Notes: generated by a model from the sequence alone, not told the origin. Shown: positions 31,095-43,100, counted from the first letter of the stretch. The stretch is DNA of 64,000 nt from Lyophyllum atratum (GCA_014905825.1 JACGCN010000062.1:124001-188000), one strand, 5' to 3'. Translations and numbers: made by a program.

Positions 31095-34000
31095 ATGGCT
31101 GGTAAAGGGAAGACTCGTAAAACTAATAATTCGAAGAACTCTCAACTGGATGCCGCCTTAGTCGTTGCCAATCAACCCATTGTCGGTAACCAACCCATTT
31201 TCGGTAACGAACACGTCGAATCTATCAAACCTGGGCCAAGTAATCACGGAAGAATTGCAATCGAAGAAGACATGCTTGAAGGATTCGCACCGGAACAATT
31301 CTCGCCTAACCGGACGACACGATCCCCGCTGCCTCCCTCGACATCTTCGGTTTCCTCAGCGCGACCGTATCGGGAAATGCCACCGCACCTCGAAGAACCA
31401 GGGGGGAACGCGACAGATCAGAAGGGATCTACTTCTAAACTTAAAGGAATTAATTTTAACGAACCTTTGACCACCATTGGTAACCCAGTTCCATACCAGG
31501 ACATTGATCCAAAATTGATCGTCGATTTCACCGTCGAATTCCTAGCATGTTTGCATGTTTCATCTTTTTTTGCGAAGCGCAGCGATCAGGCTATAAGGAT
31601 AAAGGAAAGGTGGGAATCAGCTTTAATGTTTGGAGATGCTGTATTAAGAAAGGACTTACATGTTGAGAAACCACGACCGCTCGGACGGAAGGAGATGCGG
31701 GAGTTTTTCGTTGAAGAATTATCTTTACTAAGAACCTTATTAACATCAGTACGAAGGTATGATGATGAATATGGAATACTAGTATCAGTAAAGAGAGAGA
31801 TCTTAACGGAATTAAGTAGTCATCTTGACCTATTAAGAAACAAGGCTAGGGACTCACTCATAATATCAGGAGAAGGTATCCCTCCTATTCCAAAATGGGG
31901 ACCGAGTGGAAAGGCGAACGAGTTTTGGTCGACCAATGACTTCGAAATCCTTGGCGCGTGCTATCGACGAGACGTCGAGAACTTTCTAGCATTTTTATCG
32001 GATCATCATGATTTCTCTCCTCCAAAGAAAGAAAATACGGGAAGTGCAAGGAACTTACCAGATGATAATAACGAGGTCACGAAGGAGATAAGACCGGATC
32101 GCCAAGCCGAATATCAAAACGAGGCTCGTGATGATCAAGATCCCGGGAGTATTTCGAGAATTGATCAAGATCGACGGTCCACGCATCCGACCACGAGGTT
32201 ATTTCGGAACCAAAACGCGTCTATTTTTGTACGACCTACACAGAATACAACGTCAAGAAGGATGCAGGAAATGTTCCCGTCTAAAGAAGAACGAAGAGAG
32301 GAGAAACCTAATCGAGACTCACCTGACAGAGACAGAAACCATGAACCGAGAAAAAATCGAGATGAAAAGGACTCGCGTGATGAGAAGTACATGAGGCGAA
32401 CTCGAGGCGATGGTGACCCAGACCCGAGCTCATCTGACAGCGACGAAAGTGATGCAGATGGACCTAGACGAGGGCATCCTAGAAAACCGCATGGTCATAA
32501 AAATCCCAAGAAATCCGGAAGGAATGATGAAGACGCTCAAAGATCGAAGGATTCCGCAGGACGCGAACCGCAGTTTGATAATAAACTGAAAATCGATGTA
32601 ATCCCGGAATGGGATGGTAACGCGGATACACTGAGTCGATGGATTCTAAGAGTTAACAGTATCTCCGAAAGGTCGGATACGATTTTCAAGCAGTTGGGAT
32701 CTCTCGCACCTCAAAGATTGAAGGGAGCGGCTGAGATATGGTACTATAGTCAGAGTAAAGCGACACGGTTTAGGATGGAGGTAGATTGGAGTACTTTACG
32801 AGATGGCATTGCTGGATACTATATGAATCGCGCATACATGGATAAGCAGAAGATCAAGGCGAATAAAGCGCATTATCACGAACCGGGATGCACTCGAGAA
32901 ACACCTAGCGAATATGTTATTCGTAAAAAGGAGTTGATTGAGCTAGTATATAACTACACGGATAGAGAAATTATAAACGAGGTAATTGCATCCGCACCTG
33001 CTCACTGGACAACGGTGTTGAGTCCCCATCTCTACGAAGACGTCGATGAATTCCAGATAGCCGTAAAGTACTACGAGGAGACCTTGATAAAACTGGATCC
33101 GCCGGTCCGTTATCAAAGAAATGATTTTAACTACCAATCGAACGTTCGTGAGGGAGCCAATAACTCTAATAATAGAGCTCCTTACCAGAATTTCAGGACG
33201 GCACGTACGAATCTCGTTGGATGGAGTAAGGCTACTTCAAAGCCTGAATTTCCTAAGGATGATTCTAACGTTTCGCCACGTACCACTCCCGAGGATAAAG
33301 GTGCTCGACCTTGTCGTCATTGTGGAAGCGGTAAACATTGGGACTATGAATGTAAATACGCTCGGAGGGGAAACAAGAATGCACGCGCTAACCTAGTTCA
33401 GTCGAACAATGAGGAATTGACCGCGCAAGAAACCTACGATGAGTTGTATTACGGATTATCATCAGACGACGAAGAAGACTTGGATTTTGACGAACCCCTT
33501 CAGAGTAATTCCTTAGATGCTAAAGAAGATCGCGTTGAGGAACTGGGGGGGGAAAATATAGATCATACTTCGACTTCTCTTCGTGCCTTGACTACCAATA
33601 AGGAGAGTGTCGTAACAAAGCCTGCACTTAATCGGAAGTCACGACGAAGATTCGTCAAAGAGCTTGAAAGATCAACTTACCAGACTGAGGCTGTGAATGA
33701 CGAAGACAGGATGATCTCCTTGAAAAAACTGATGGCGCGACCACCCGGATGTTCATTTTTAGGAGCTAAAGCTATAGAAGCCTCAGCGACAATTAATGAC
33801 CGAAGGACGGATTCCATACCAGTTATTATAGACTCCGGATCCGATATAACCTTAATTTCACAGAGAACACTCGAGAATATGTCGAAACCCCCTAAGATAC
33901 GAACAGGTCAAAGAATTAAACTCATACAGGTGACAGGGAATACCACGATATCCGGATATGTCGTTTTAGATTTAATTTTCGAAACTGAAGAAGGGCCTGT

Positions 34001-37000
34001 AAAATTGAACGTAGAAGCATACGTGGTAAAGGGAATGACGACACCACTTATCTTAGGGAACGACTTCGCTGATCAATATTCACTCTCTATTATAAGAGAT
34101 AATGGTGAAACCAGAGTATCATTCGGATCGTCGAAACGTACTATGGAGGTACAGAATATCACTAGCCCTGGGTATAAAGACGAAAATGGCCATGCCTTCA
34201 AGATTAGAGCTTTACCTGACTTCCCAACCAAAATCTCGCGGGCGAAAGCTCATCGACGAGCGCAGCTTAAAAAGAAGCGAGATCTGATAAAATCTAGAGA
34301 TCGGAAGGTTAGATCGACTCACCAAGTGACCATTTTACCAGGGGTATCAAAGGAAGTCTCGGTATACGTTAGTTATCCCTTCAAAAGTGATACAATATTC
34401 GTCGAACGGTCCATGGCTACGAATAAGAACATTGACGATACTTACGGATCGCCTGATACGTTAACATCACGTGATAAACCTTCATTACACATCTCAAATT
34501 TCTCTACATTTCCGATCACTATCGCCGCTGGACAAACTCTTGGAGTCGCGCAGGATCCGACTACTTGGCTAGAACGGTCAGAACATACGAGCGAAGAGGA
34601 CAGGGAAAAAATGATTAGTCACGCAAATCTAATTAGGAACCTTATAGGACAGGACCCGAAATTAGGGTTAGGAGTTACACAAACGGCAAGGAGCGAGGTC
34701 GACACTTCGATCAACCCGTCTTTAGGAATCGGAATCAAGGATGATCCATTAGCGGAACCACCTGTACAAGGAGGACCTAAGACAGCAGAAACCCCTGAAG
34801 ATTCGATTGATACTGAGCAACTACTTAGAGAAGTTGACCTTTCTAAGGAACTCACGATTGAACAGAAAGCATCTCTAACGAAGATTTTACTTCGCAATAA
34901 AGAGGTATTCGGGTTGAATGGTAAACTAGGGAATTTCGATACACTAGTTAGGGTACCACTGATACCAGGAACAAAACCTATCTCAATACCGCCATTCGCT
35001 ACATCTCCTGCCAATCGAGAAATCATCGACAAACAAATGGATGCTTGGATTAGTCTCGGAGTTATCGAACCATCAAAGAGTCCATGGGCAGCTCCGGTAT
35101 TCATAGTATACAGGAATACAAAACCTCGAATGGTAATCGATCTGCGACGGTTGAACGAAGCAGTAATCCCCGATGAATTTCCGTTACCGAGACAGGAAGA
35201 CATTCTGCAGACATTAGCGGGAAGCCAATATTTATCAACATTGGATGCCTTGGCAGGATTCACACAACTCACCATAGATCCCCAAGACAAGGAGAAATTA
35301 GCATTCAGAACTCATCGAGGGTTATTTCACTTCAACCGGATGCCATTCGGATTCCGGAACGGACCTGCCGTATTCCAACGAGTAATGCAGGGAGTACTCG
35401 CTCCATTTCTGTGGATTTTTGCATTAGTCTACATCGATGACATTGTAATCTTCTCACGCACCTTCGAGGAGCACCTAAAACACATCGACCAAGTCTTGGA
35501 GGCTATTACAGCATCCAAAATTACGCTATCCCCTGTAAAATGTCATTTTGGCTATCAATCCTTACTACTTCTTGGGCAAAAGGTATCGCGACTAGGATTA
35601 TCAACCCACAAAGAAAAGGTTAAAGCAATAGTAGATCTAGAAGAACCAAAAGATGTTCGCACCTTGCAGATGTTTTTAGGGATGATGGTGTATTTTTCAG
35701 GTTACGTACCGTTTTATGCTTGGATCGCGCACCCGCTATTCCAACTTCTAAAGAAAGGGAGTAAGTGGAAATGGGGTGAGGAGGAGCGCGAGGCTTACGA
35801 GTTATGTAAACAAGTTCTAACACAAGCGCCAGTTCGAGCACATGCCATGCCCGGATTACCGTATCGCGTTTATTCGGATGCATGCGACTTCGGCCTAGCC
35901 GCGATTCTGCAACAGGTACAGCTGATCAAAATCAGAGATTTAAGGGGAACGAAAATATATGAACGCCTAGAAAAGGCTTACCGGAATAATGAAGCAGTCC
36001 CTGACCTAGTAGTATCGTTAGCAAAGGAGAATAGCGACGTGCCCACAAATATTCGCTGGGGGGAGAGCTTCGAGGATACGACGGTCTACACGGAACGCGT
36101 GATTGCATATTGGTCAAGAGTTTTGCAATCAGCCGAGCGTAATTACTCACCTACAGAACGCGAAGCTTTAGCACTGAAGGAAGGATTAATTAAGTTTCAA
36201 CCTTACCTTGAGGGAGAGCGAATATTCGCGATCACGGACCATGCCGCTTTAACTTGGAGCAAAACGTTTCAAAACGTGAACAGACGGCTGTTAACTTGGG
36301 GATTAGTATTCTCAGCATTCCCAAACATGAAAATAGTGCACCGTGCCGGACGAGTCCACTCGAACGTCGATCCGATATCAAGACTCCGACGACGAATTCC
36401 TATTCAGGAGGGACCGAAGGTTGACGCTACAGAAAGCCTAAACCTTAAAGACATAGAAGACCCTTTAAAGGATATGTATGAAGAACTAGGACCGAAATTC
36501 GAACAGAAGCTACTTACCGTGGCAACAAATTACGTGAACTCAGAGGAAGAAACTACTCACGAAGAATCGCACCTGACTACAAATATCTTGATCACTGGAG
36601 AAGAGAGCTTAGACATCGAGATTCCATACGATACTTGTAAGACCTACAGTGTAATGATCAGTTTGGAACAAACCGAGATCGATAAGTGGAGAACCGCGTA
36701 CCAGAAGGATGTACACTTCTCCAAAGTACTCAAAGCCATGCGGACACAGAAAGATCGAAGATCTGAACATCCACAGTACTTCTACAGCGACGAAGGATTA
36801 GTATACTTCGAAGATGGATGGGGTAACACTAGACTTTGCGTACCCACAGAACTAAAGAAGGAAGTCATGGCGGATGTTCACGACCAGATGGGAGAAGCGG
36901 CGCACGGAGGATATTTTAAAACCTATAACAGAATAAGCGCCACCTACTACTGGCCAAGGATGTCTAGAGATATAAAGATATTCGTTAAAACCTGTGACAT

Positions 37001-38225
37001 CTGTCAGAAATCCAAACCGAAGAGACACGCACCGCTGGGATTACTACAACCGATCCCTATCCCGAGCCAGCCGTTTGAGGTCGTGTCGATGGATTTCATT
37101 ACTGAACTGCCGGAATCTAATGGCTTTGATAGCATCCTTGTGATCGTTGATAAGATGACTAAATACGCAATCTTCATCCCGACAACGACAAAGATAACCG
37201 AGGACGCGACCGCTCGGCTATTTTTCCATCACATCGTGTCCAAATTTGGTATTCCGCGACAAGTAATAACAGATCGGGACACGCGGTGGCGGAACGACTT
37301 TTGGAAAGAACTTTGTCGTTTAATGGGGATGAGGCGCGCGTTGACAACTTCATATCACCCGCAAGCGGATGGACAAACCGAGATCATGAACCAGTACCTA
37401 GAAATTACTTTGCGAGCGTATATAGGACCAGAACGCAACAATTGGGAAGAGTTATTGGATGTACTCGCCTTATCTTACAATACGGCACCACATACAGGAA
37501 CAGGTTTCCCTCCAGCTTACTTACTACATGGATTCCACCCCAACACCGACTCCACAATGATGCACGCGCCCGCTGGAATCACACGACCGCTAAATGCACA
37601 AGATAATGAGATCGGAAGTCTGCATGAGAAGGCATTCAATATGGCTGAAGAGTTTAAGGCGGAGAGACAACGTGCGGCGGATGCTATGACCCTGAGTCAA
37701 GCACATCAGAAGAAAACATATGATCAGAGTCATCTGGACATCGAGTTCGAAGAAGGCGATCAAGTAATGTTAAATCCACACTCTTTAAAGTTACTAAAGA
37801 AGGAGAAAGGAAGGGGTAAGAAGTTATTAATGAAATATGACGGACCTTTCGAAATCTTGCAGAAAATCAGTTCCGTAGCCTACCGACTTCGACTACCTCC
37901 AGCATATAAGATTCATCCGGTCATTAATATTGCGCATCTGGAGAGATATAACATGTCACCTAAAGAGTTGGGAGAACGGCAAGTGAAGGAATTAAATCGA
38001 GGGGACTTCAAGGAGGAGGAATGGTTCGATGTAGAAAAAATCGTAGCGGAATCCTGGAAGAAGGGCCGAAACGGGCGAAGAATCCCGATTTATCGAACAC
38101 GATACCTGGGATACGGACCGGAATCAGACTTATGGCTAACGAAAGAAGAACTCGGCAATGCACCTTCGATATTGCAAGACTGGTATGAAGAAAAGGGGAA
38201 GAAATCTATAACTAAATCACAATAA
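31095..38225 (+). CDS. Gag-Pol polyprotein of the Ty3/gypsy chromovirus
   Basis: A single open frame of 2,376 residues with no frameshift between gag and pol. Gag occupies about 1-760. It has an Arg/Asp/Glu-rich disordered stretch (about 330-490) and a CCHC zinc knuckle CRHCGSGKHWDYEC near 740. The retropepsin motif IIDSGSDITLIS is near 910. Reverse transcriptase has LVYIDDIVIFS near 1440. RNase H has YSDACDFGLAA near 1592 and ITDHAALTW. The integrase has an HHCC finger (about 1925-1975) ending CDICQKSKP, and the catalytic D, D, E lie in SMDFITELP, ITDRDTRW and GQTEIMNQY (about 1998-2095). A chromodomain (EEWFDVEKIVAESW, about 2305-2365) ends the protein and marks it as a chromovirus, whose integrase is thought to be steered to particular chromatin. 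All catalytic motifs look intact. Confidence 0.97.
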   Translation: MAGKGKTRKTNNSKNSQLDAALVVANQPIVGNQPIFGNEHVESIKPGPSNHGRIAIEEDMLEGFAPEQFSPNRTTRSPLPPSTSSVSSARPYREMPPHLEEPGGNATDQKGSTSKLKGINFNEPLTTIGNPVPYQDIDPKLIVDFTVEFLACLHVSSFFAKRSDQAIRIKERWESALMFGDAVLRKDLHVEKPRPLGRKEMREFFVEELSLLRTLLTSVRRYDDEYGILVSVKREILTELSSHLDLLRNKARDSLIISGEGIPPIPKWGPSGKANEFWSTNDFEILGACYRRDVENFLAFLSDHHDFSPPKKENTGSARNLPDDNNEVTKEIRPDRQAEYQNEARDDQDPGSISRIDQDRRSTHPTTRLFRNQNASIFVRPTQNTTSRRMQEMFPSKEERREEKPNRDSPDRDRNHEPRKNRDEKDSRDEKYMRRTRGDGDPDPSSSDSDESDADGPRRGHPRKPHGHKNPKKSGRNDEDAQRSKDSAGREPQFDNKLKIDVIPEWDGNADTLSRWILRVNSISERSDTIFKQLGSLAPQRLKGAAEIWYYSQSKATRFRMEVDWSTLRDGIAGYYMNRAYMDKQKIKANKAHYHEPGCTRETPSEYVIRKKELIELVYNYTDREIINEVIASAPAHWTTVLSPHLYEDVDEFQIAVKYYEETLIKLDPPVRYQRNDFNYQSNVREGANNSNNRAPYQNFRTARTNLVGWSKATSKPEFPKDDSNVSPRTTPEDKGARPCRHCGSGKHWDYECKYARRGNKNARANLVQSNNEELTAQETYDELYYGLSSDDEEDLDFDEPLQSNSLDAKEDRVEELGGENIDHTSTSLRALTTNKESVVTKPALNRKSRRRFVKELERSTYQTEAVNDEDRMISLKKLMARPPGCSFLGAKAIEASATINDRRTDSIPVIIDSGSDITLISQRTLENMSKPPKIRTGQRIKLIQVTGNTTISGYVVLDLIFETEEGPVKLNVEAYVVKGMTTPLILGNDFADQYSLSIIRDNGETRVSFGSSKRTMEVQNITSPGYKDENGHAFKIRALPDFPTKISRAKAHRRAQLKKKRDLIKSRDRKVRSTHQVTILPGVSKEVSVYVSYPFKSDTIFVERSMATNKNIDDTYGSPDTLTSRDKPSLHISNFSTFPITIAAGQTLGVAQDPTTWLERSEHTSEEDREKMISHANLIRNLIGQDPKLGLGVTQTARSEVDTSINPSLGIGIKDDPLAEPPVQGGPKTAETPEDSIDTEQLLREVDLSKELTIEQKASLTKILLRNKEVFGLNGKLGNFDTLVRVPLIPGTKPISIPPFATSPANREIIDKQMDAWISLGVIEPSKSPWAAPVFIVYRNTKPRMVIDLRRLNEAVIPDEFPLPRQEDILQTLAGSQYLSTLDALAGFTQLTIDPQDKEKLAFRTHRGLFHFNRMPFGFRNGPAVFQRVMQGVLAPFLWIFALVYIDDIVIFSRTFEEHLKHIDQVLEAITASKITLSPVKCHFGYQSLLLLGQKVSRLGLSTHKEKVKAIVDLEEPKDVRTLQMFLGMMVYFSGYVPFYAWIAHPLFQLLKKGSKWKWGEEEREAYELCKQVLTQAPVRAHAMPGLPYRVYSDACDFGLAAILQQVQLIKIRDLRGTKIYERLEKAYRNNEAVPDLVVSLAKENSDVPTNIRWGESFEDTTVYTERVIAYWSRVLQSAERNYSPTEREALALKEGLIKFQPYLEGERIFAITDHAALTWSKTFQNVNRRLLTWGLVFSAFPNMKIVHRAGRVHSNVDPISRLRRRIPIQEGPKVDATESLNLKDIEDPLKDMYEELGPKFEQKLLTVATNYVNSEEETTHEESHLTTNILITGEESLDIEIPYDTCKTYSVMISLEQTEIDKWRTAYQKDVHFSKVLKAMRTQKDRRSEHPQYFYSDEGLVYFEDGWGNTRLCVPTELKKEVMADVHDQMGEAAHGGYFKTYNRISATYYWPRMSRDIKIFVKTCDICQKSKPKRHAPLGLLQPIPIPSQPFEVVSMDFITELPESNGFDSILVIVDKMTKYAIFIPTTTKITEDATARLFFHHIVSKFGIPRQVITDRDTRWRNDFWKELCRLMGMRRALTTSYHPQADGQTEIMNQYLEITLRAYIGPERNNWEELLDVLALSYNTAPHTGTGFPPAYLLHGFHPNTDSTMMHAPAGITRPLNAQDNEIGSLHEKAFNMAEEFKAERQRAADAMTLSQAHQKKTYDQSHLDIEFEEGDQVMLNPHSLKLLKKEKGRGKKLLMKYDGPFEILQKISSVAYRLRLPPAYKIHPVINIAHLERYNMSPKELGERQVKELNRGDFKEEEWFDVEKIVAESWKKGRNGRRIPIYRTRYLGYGPESDLWLTKEELGNAPSILQDWYEEKGKKSITKSQ

Positions 38226-38331
38226 ATTATGCGAGCGAGTATATATATCGCATCTAAGAGAACGACAAAAACCTCAAACCCCCCAGAAATCCACTTAACC
38301 TTCGAACAACTCACTTACCAGTCTTCAACAA

Positions 38332-38996
38332 TGTCTCTAACTACCCAAAACCCTGCTGCCGCTCTCGATCGTCTCGCTATCCACCTAGCACAGCTTATCA
38401 CTCATTCTGTCTCCCCGCTCCATCGTGAACTCTCGATGGATGAACTCGTATCTGTCGATTCCATCGACGAGACCGCGTATTTCGGAATCCAAACCGAAGT
38501 TGGCACAGCTGTATGGCAAGTCCTATTAAACCTCGTCAAGGACATCGCCACTGCGGCCAACTACTTACTCCCAATCGACGCCGATCATCTATCCCTAAAC
38601 ATCCATCCCGCTCTTTTTCGAGAACTTAACCTCGAACCTCCTCGCATCCTTTCTATCCCGAGCATCCGTTCCGGCATCAATCCACTTCATTTCTTCATGC
38701 CATACGATCAACTCCTCGCCGCTTATCAGGATCTCCAACTCGTGGGAAGGGAGACCGTTGATTGGATTGCTAGGGCTCGTATTAGTAGTGGGCGGATAGG
38801 AAGCGAATGTAGCTGGGTATGGGGACCGGTGCATCACCACGGACCGGCTTTGACCTTTGACGGGCTTGCGATCGAAAATGGTGCATATTCACACGCGGAA
38901 TCCCAGGAACTCGTCGTCCATCCTATCCACTCTAACTACGCCCACTTCCATCCTGATGTTGACATGTTCAGTCGTACTCCCTTACCTTACCTGTAA
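38332..38996 (+). CDS. Third ORF of the retrotransposon, 3' of pol, function unknown
   Basis: I do not recognise this protein. The frame is open from 38229. The ATG at 38332 (MSLTTQNPAAALDRLAIHLA) is the likely start, giving about 220 residues. The start region is helical and amphipathic (LLNLVKDIATAANYLL), and there is no signal peptide or membrane anchor, so it is not a typical envelope protein. A second coding-like frame, 39000-39339, is Ser/Arg-rich then strongly acidic (DDDDIDIKIEPADDEFLF) and ends EEEVREGK. It may be joined by splicing or may be a separate product. The position between pol and the polypurine tract is where extra genes of LTR elements sit. Confidence 0.6.
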
Positions 38997-39363
38997 CCAC
39001 GACAACCACTACATCGCGCCCAACAACGACCGACGTATTATCCTTCACCCAACTCTATCAAGCGTCGCTCGCACTGATCGTCGCGCCCGGCGCCCGACTC
39101 CATACCCTTCGCGTTATCCCTCTCCTTCTACTCTCTATGCAGTAAATCGCCACCGCTCGCCGAGTTCTATCGCGAGTTCGTCTTCGAGCAATCGATGCGC
39201 TTCACCCCCTTCCATCAACAACTCCTTCGATACTCTCATCACCGACGACGACGATATCGACATCAAAATCGAACCTGCCGACGACGAATTTTTATTCAAC
39301 GACATTTACATGGAAGAAGAGGTTAGGGAAGGTAAATAGAAACACAAAGGCAGGGGGGGGGTA

Positions 39364-40125
39364 TGTTGTAGTACATCGCTATATTTACTCGGTCTCTCTT
39401 AACTAACATCGATTATCTTTTTTCTTTTACCTTTGATTACCATTTACCTGTAGTAAAGTCTCACTCACGCTACATACATATCATTCAACTGATATGATTC
39501 TATTTTAATAAAGTTCAACGGATCTACGAACGAGATTCTCGGAACGCTGCGTCGGATGCCTAAACCGTTGATGGCAAACAGGTCGTTGCCAAACAAACAA
39601 CGGCATCGGCATTCGAACATCCGAAGCAGCGGTAAGTACCGAGAATCATCGTGAAGTCAACTACAAGGCCCTCAACCGTTTGAGAACCTTGAAGAATGTT
39701 CTAGAAGTAGATTAGATACTTGTATATATAGCATATAGCATCAAGGGAACGAATATAACTTCTTTAACCCGTACTATCACTGTGTGAATAAGATTCTAAG
39801 TTAGAAACTTGAAATCAACCTCAGAAAGATCCTAACAATAAGGCTTCGCGCTATTGATAGATCTTAAGACTACGAATATCAAAGCTCCGCGCTGATATTC
39901 ATAGCCAAATCCCGAAGACCAAAGCCCCGCGCTGGCCTTCGAGATCTCTGACGCGTGATTTCGATCTTTTAAACTTTAAGACTCATTTGCACTCAAATCT
40001 CATCTTCTAAGTCGTAAACTCTCACGTTAACGACCATTCTAAGTAAAACATTCGAATTTACTTCTTAAAAGAACTACTTACGCGTGTATTCAAGGAATAC
40101 ACCAAAATTACGCCGAACCGTAACA
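39364..40125 (+). repeat. 3' LTR (762 bp)
   Basis: Same length, ends and, as far as I could read, the same sequence as the 5' LTR. It is preceded by the G-rich purine tract. Confidence 0.95.
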
Positions 40126-40130
40126 TCAGG
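40126..40130. repeat. Target-site duplication, right copy (TCAGG)
   Basis: It matches 30251-30255. On the minus strand the codons run ...IPNL up to this point and continue with TSLC on the other side of the element. Confidence 0.9.
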
Positions 40131-43100
40131 TTTGGAATATATGACGAGATTGCATATTCTGCAAGAATCTCTGCAGGGGCATTTGATGAAGTTGGGTATA
40201 TGCCTGCTGCATGTAAAGGCAAAAATGCCAAGTCCCCAGTTGGACACCAGTAGATGTGTGGTAGCTTTGATGTATCACTCTATTCCAAGGGAATCAAAAT
40301 CAAGTTAAAAAGGGTACCGACTTAGTCACAGAGTAGGCTTACCTGAATGGATAGCTGCAGCAGATTTATGATAGGCTTCACGACCTTCAGCCAAAGCTCT
40401 TTCAAGATGTACCTGAAAGTATTGTCTGCTGTCTTCCAGGGTTGGTTTACAGGACGTCCATATCTACTGGTGCCGTCACGAAGACCAAGCTGAGATGCAA
40501 GGAGGTCTGCTAGTTGACTTTGCAGCTGTTTAGCATCTTTCTGAGAGAAGTGGTCCAGAGGAAGATGCAGGATTGGAAGAGTAGGTGACTGAATGATAAG
40601 TGCATCACATCGTAGTTGACTTATATTGAGAATGATGACACGGCCAAAGAATGAAGCTCTTTGCAAGTCTGAGGATTTGGGTCCCCTGGGTGTCGCATTT
40701 ACTTCAGGTTTCTCCTGAATTTGCTTCATGAGTGTGTCCAGTTGAGTAGCCAGTTGATGTTGACGGTTGAATTGATTGTCAATTGCAAGTGAATCGGGGA
40801 GCTTTTGTACAGATGTATACAAGAAACTACCCAGTCCACGTTGGTTATCAAGTTTAGCAGATATTTTCTCTATCCTCTGAAATAGCATTGGATCTACCTC
40901 TGCTGATTTGGCAAAAGGCAATCGCAGTTGTAAAATATGACTCCAGAGGATAGAACGACCCTGCTCTAACCATTCAATTGCCAGGTCAAGTGATTTTGCT
41001 TTCTCCATGGGGTTTCCAAAATGGATAGCAGCCGCAACGGCATCAGAGCCAAGGGTTCTTGCACCAATAAGTCTTTGGAGCTGGGCTTCATGACTTAGTC
41101 CATGCCAAGCAAGGAATGGCAGAATTTCAAATGCTCTTGAGTATGCATCCCACAGTGAAGGATGTGGCTCTGAGTAGAGGGTTGCGCAGTTGATCCATGC
41201 AAGAGTGGATTTGAACTGGGCTGTATATGATCCCGTCTTATGCTTAGAGGCCTGAATATATGCTTCAATGGCATGTGTCAGAACTTCTTCCTTATGTTCT
41301 AGTTTAAACTTGGCTTCAAGTATTTGACCTATGAGGAGGTACTGCTTCGCTCTGGCGGGATGGAATTCTGGAGTGGCTTTGAGGGCTGTTTCAAAGCACG
41401 ACATGGCTTTGTCCAAGTCCGAGATTTGACTAGTATGTTGGGCTCGCTTCTCCAATGCATTTCCCAGTTCCATCAACATCGTTGTTTTATGTTGGTGGCT
41501 ATCACCTAACATTTTTAGACCCATTTCATGATACATGATGCAATTATCAAGATGAGCCAGATCTCCATCCCTATTATAGAACATGGCATAAGTGCTTCCT
41601 AGATTAGACAAATACATAGGCTTGTATCTGCTTGTATCTGGACTGATATCAACAGCTCTTTGTTGCTGTGCAAGAGCTTTTGCCAAGTGGTCGAGAGTCC
41701 CCCCTGCAGAAAAGTGCTCTCGCAAGGAATTTCCCAGATTATTCAAGAACAACGGCAATCTTGTATGGCCATCAGATGTGGCAGAAACAGCTTTCCAGTG
41801 ATTTTCTGTAGCTCTGTTTAGATCATGGAGCTCTCCGTACTCTTCATAGCGAGTCTGCAGTGTGTTACCCAGATTACTATACAACCCAGTCTTTTCAGGG
41901 TCAGTTTCTGCAATCGTGTCAAGTGCAGCCTGTTGATAAGCAACAGCGGTATCAAGATCATGAAGATCTCCAGTTTGTTGAAAGCGTGACATTAATGAAT
42001 TTGCAAGATTCAATATAATCATCACTTCCTTCGGATTATTGCCTTGCGACAATATGCGTGCATGTTCTAATACTTCAATTGCCTTGTTGAGATTTTCGAT
42101 CTCACTTCCATGATCAAATAGTCTCTGTAAACAGGTACCAAAATTGCTAAGACGCATGGTTTGTCGAGGGTGACCATCTGGAGTCAGAGCTACTATTGCT
42201 TTATAGTTTTGCACAGCATCTTCCAGAAAAGCAATGTCTCCTAATGCATCGAACTGTGAAAGTAAAGATATTGCAAGGTTGTTGATGTAGCTACTTTTGT
42301 CTTCATCATTCGAGGCTAACTTGATTGCCTCTTGAAGATGTTGAACAGACATGGTAAGCTGAGATATGTCATGAGAGCGTACAAATTGGGAGTGGAGTGC
42401 ACTGCCAAGATAGTTAAGATACATTGGCCTAGCTTGCTCATTGACAGATTTCTGAACAGCCAACTCAAACAGTGAAATAGCTCTGTTGATGTCCTCGACT
42501 TGACCCAGTTTTTCAAACAACTCCAGATACAAGGCTCCTAAGCTGTGCAGATGAGAGTGTGCATTAGAATCATCATCATCAAGAAGGTCAAAGGCGCTCC
42601 GTTGAATAGTCATTGCTTCTTTCAGATATTCCAATTCTCCATCATGAGTATAGTGTTTATGAAGAGATTGAGCTAGGTCAGAAAGCAAGCCAGGTTTGTT
42701 GGGCATGAAGTCAGGAGTCATGTTTGCAGCCTTTCTCCTGTATTCAATGACTTCATCCAAGTCAGATACATTTCCAGTCACAGTATATCTGGTGAGGATC
42801 GAAGTGGCCAATGCCGTCAAGTGAATAACTTTGGCAGGAGATACCAAAAGTGCTTTTTTTCTTCCTGAAATTGCCTTATCAATGTCCTGAATATCAGAGC
42901 TGTCTGAATAGCGACTCTCTAGCAGCATTGCAAGATTCCTAAGATACAACCCCTTGTTAGGATGGTTATCCGGTGTTAAATCAACAGCTCTCTGCTGAGC
43001 AATGATGGCTTTGTCCAGATGTGAAGAACTGTTTTGATGTGTGAAGTACATTCCAAGTGATTTCCCAACATTGTTCGAATAGACTGCTTTGCTCTGATTG

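Larger units (their letters stand above)
30256..40125 (+). mobile_element. Intact Ty3/gypsy LTR retrotransposon (chromovirus), 9,870 bp
   Basis: Two direct 762-bp LTRs (TG...CA ends) flank one gag-pol frame with integrase after RNase H, the Ty3/gypsy order, and a C-terminal chromodomain. A putative primer-binding site (TTGGTGGACACACCC) starts at 31018, directly after the 5' LTR. A purine tract with a run of nine G's (about 39351-39359) precedes the 3' LTR. The element is flanked by a 5-bp TCAGG duplication. I saw no differences between the LTRs on reading through them, and their lengths are equal, so the insertion is very young. The element is richer in A and T than its surroundings. It lies inside the CHAT domain of a host gene in opposite orientation. 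Confidence 0.97.

Noticed and set aside
34619..35290. 223-codon minus-strand ORF inside the retrotransposon
   Set aside because: Shadow of the reverse transcriptase region of gag-pol.
30256..40125. Possible retrovirus-like envelope in the third ORF
   Set aside because: No signal peptide, membrane anchor or cysteine pattern of envelope proteins is visible.
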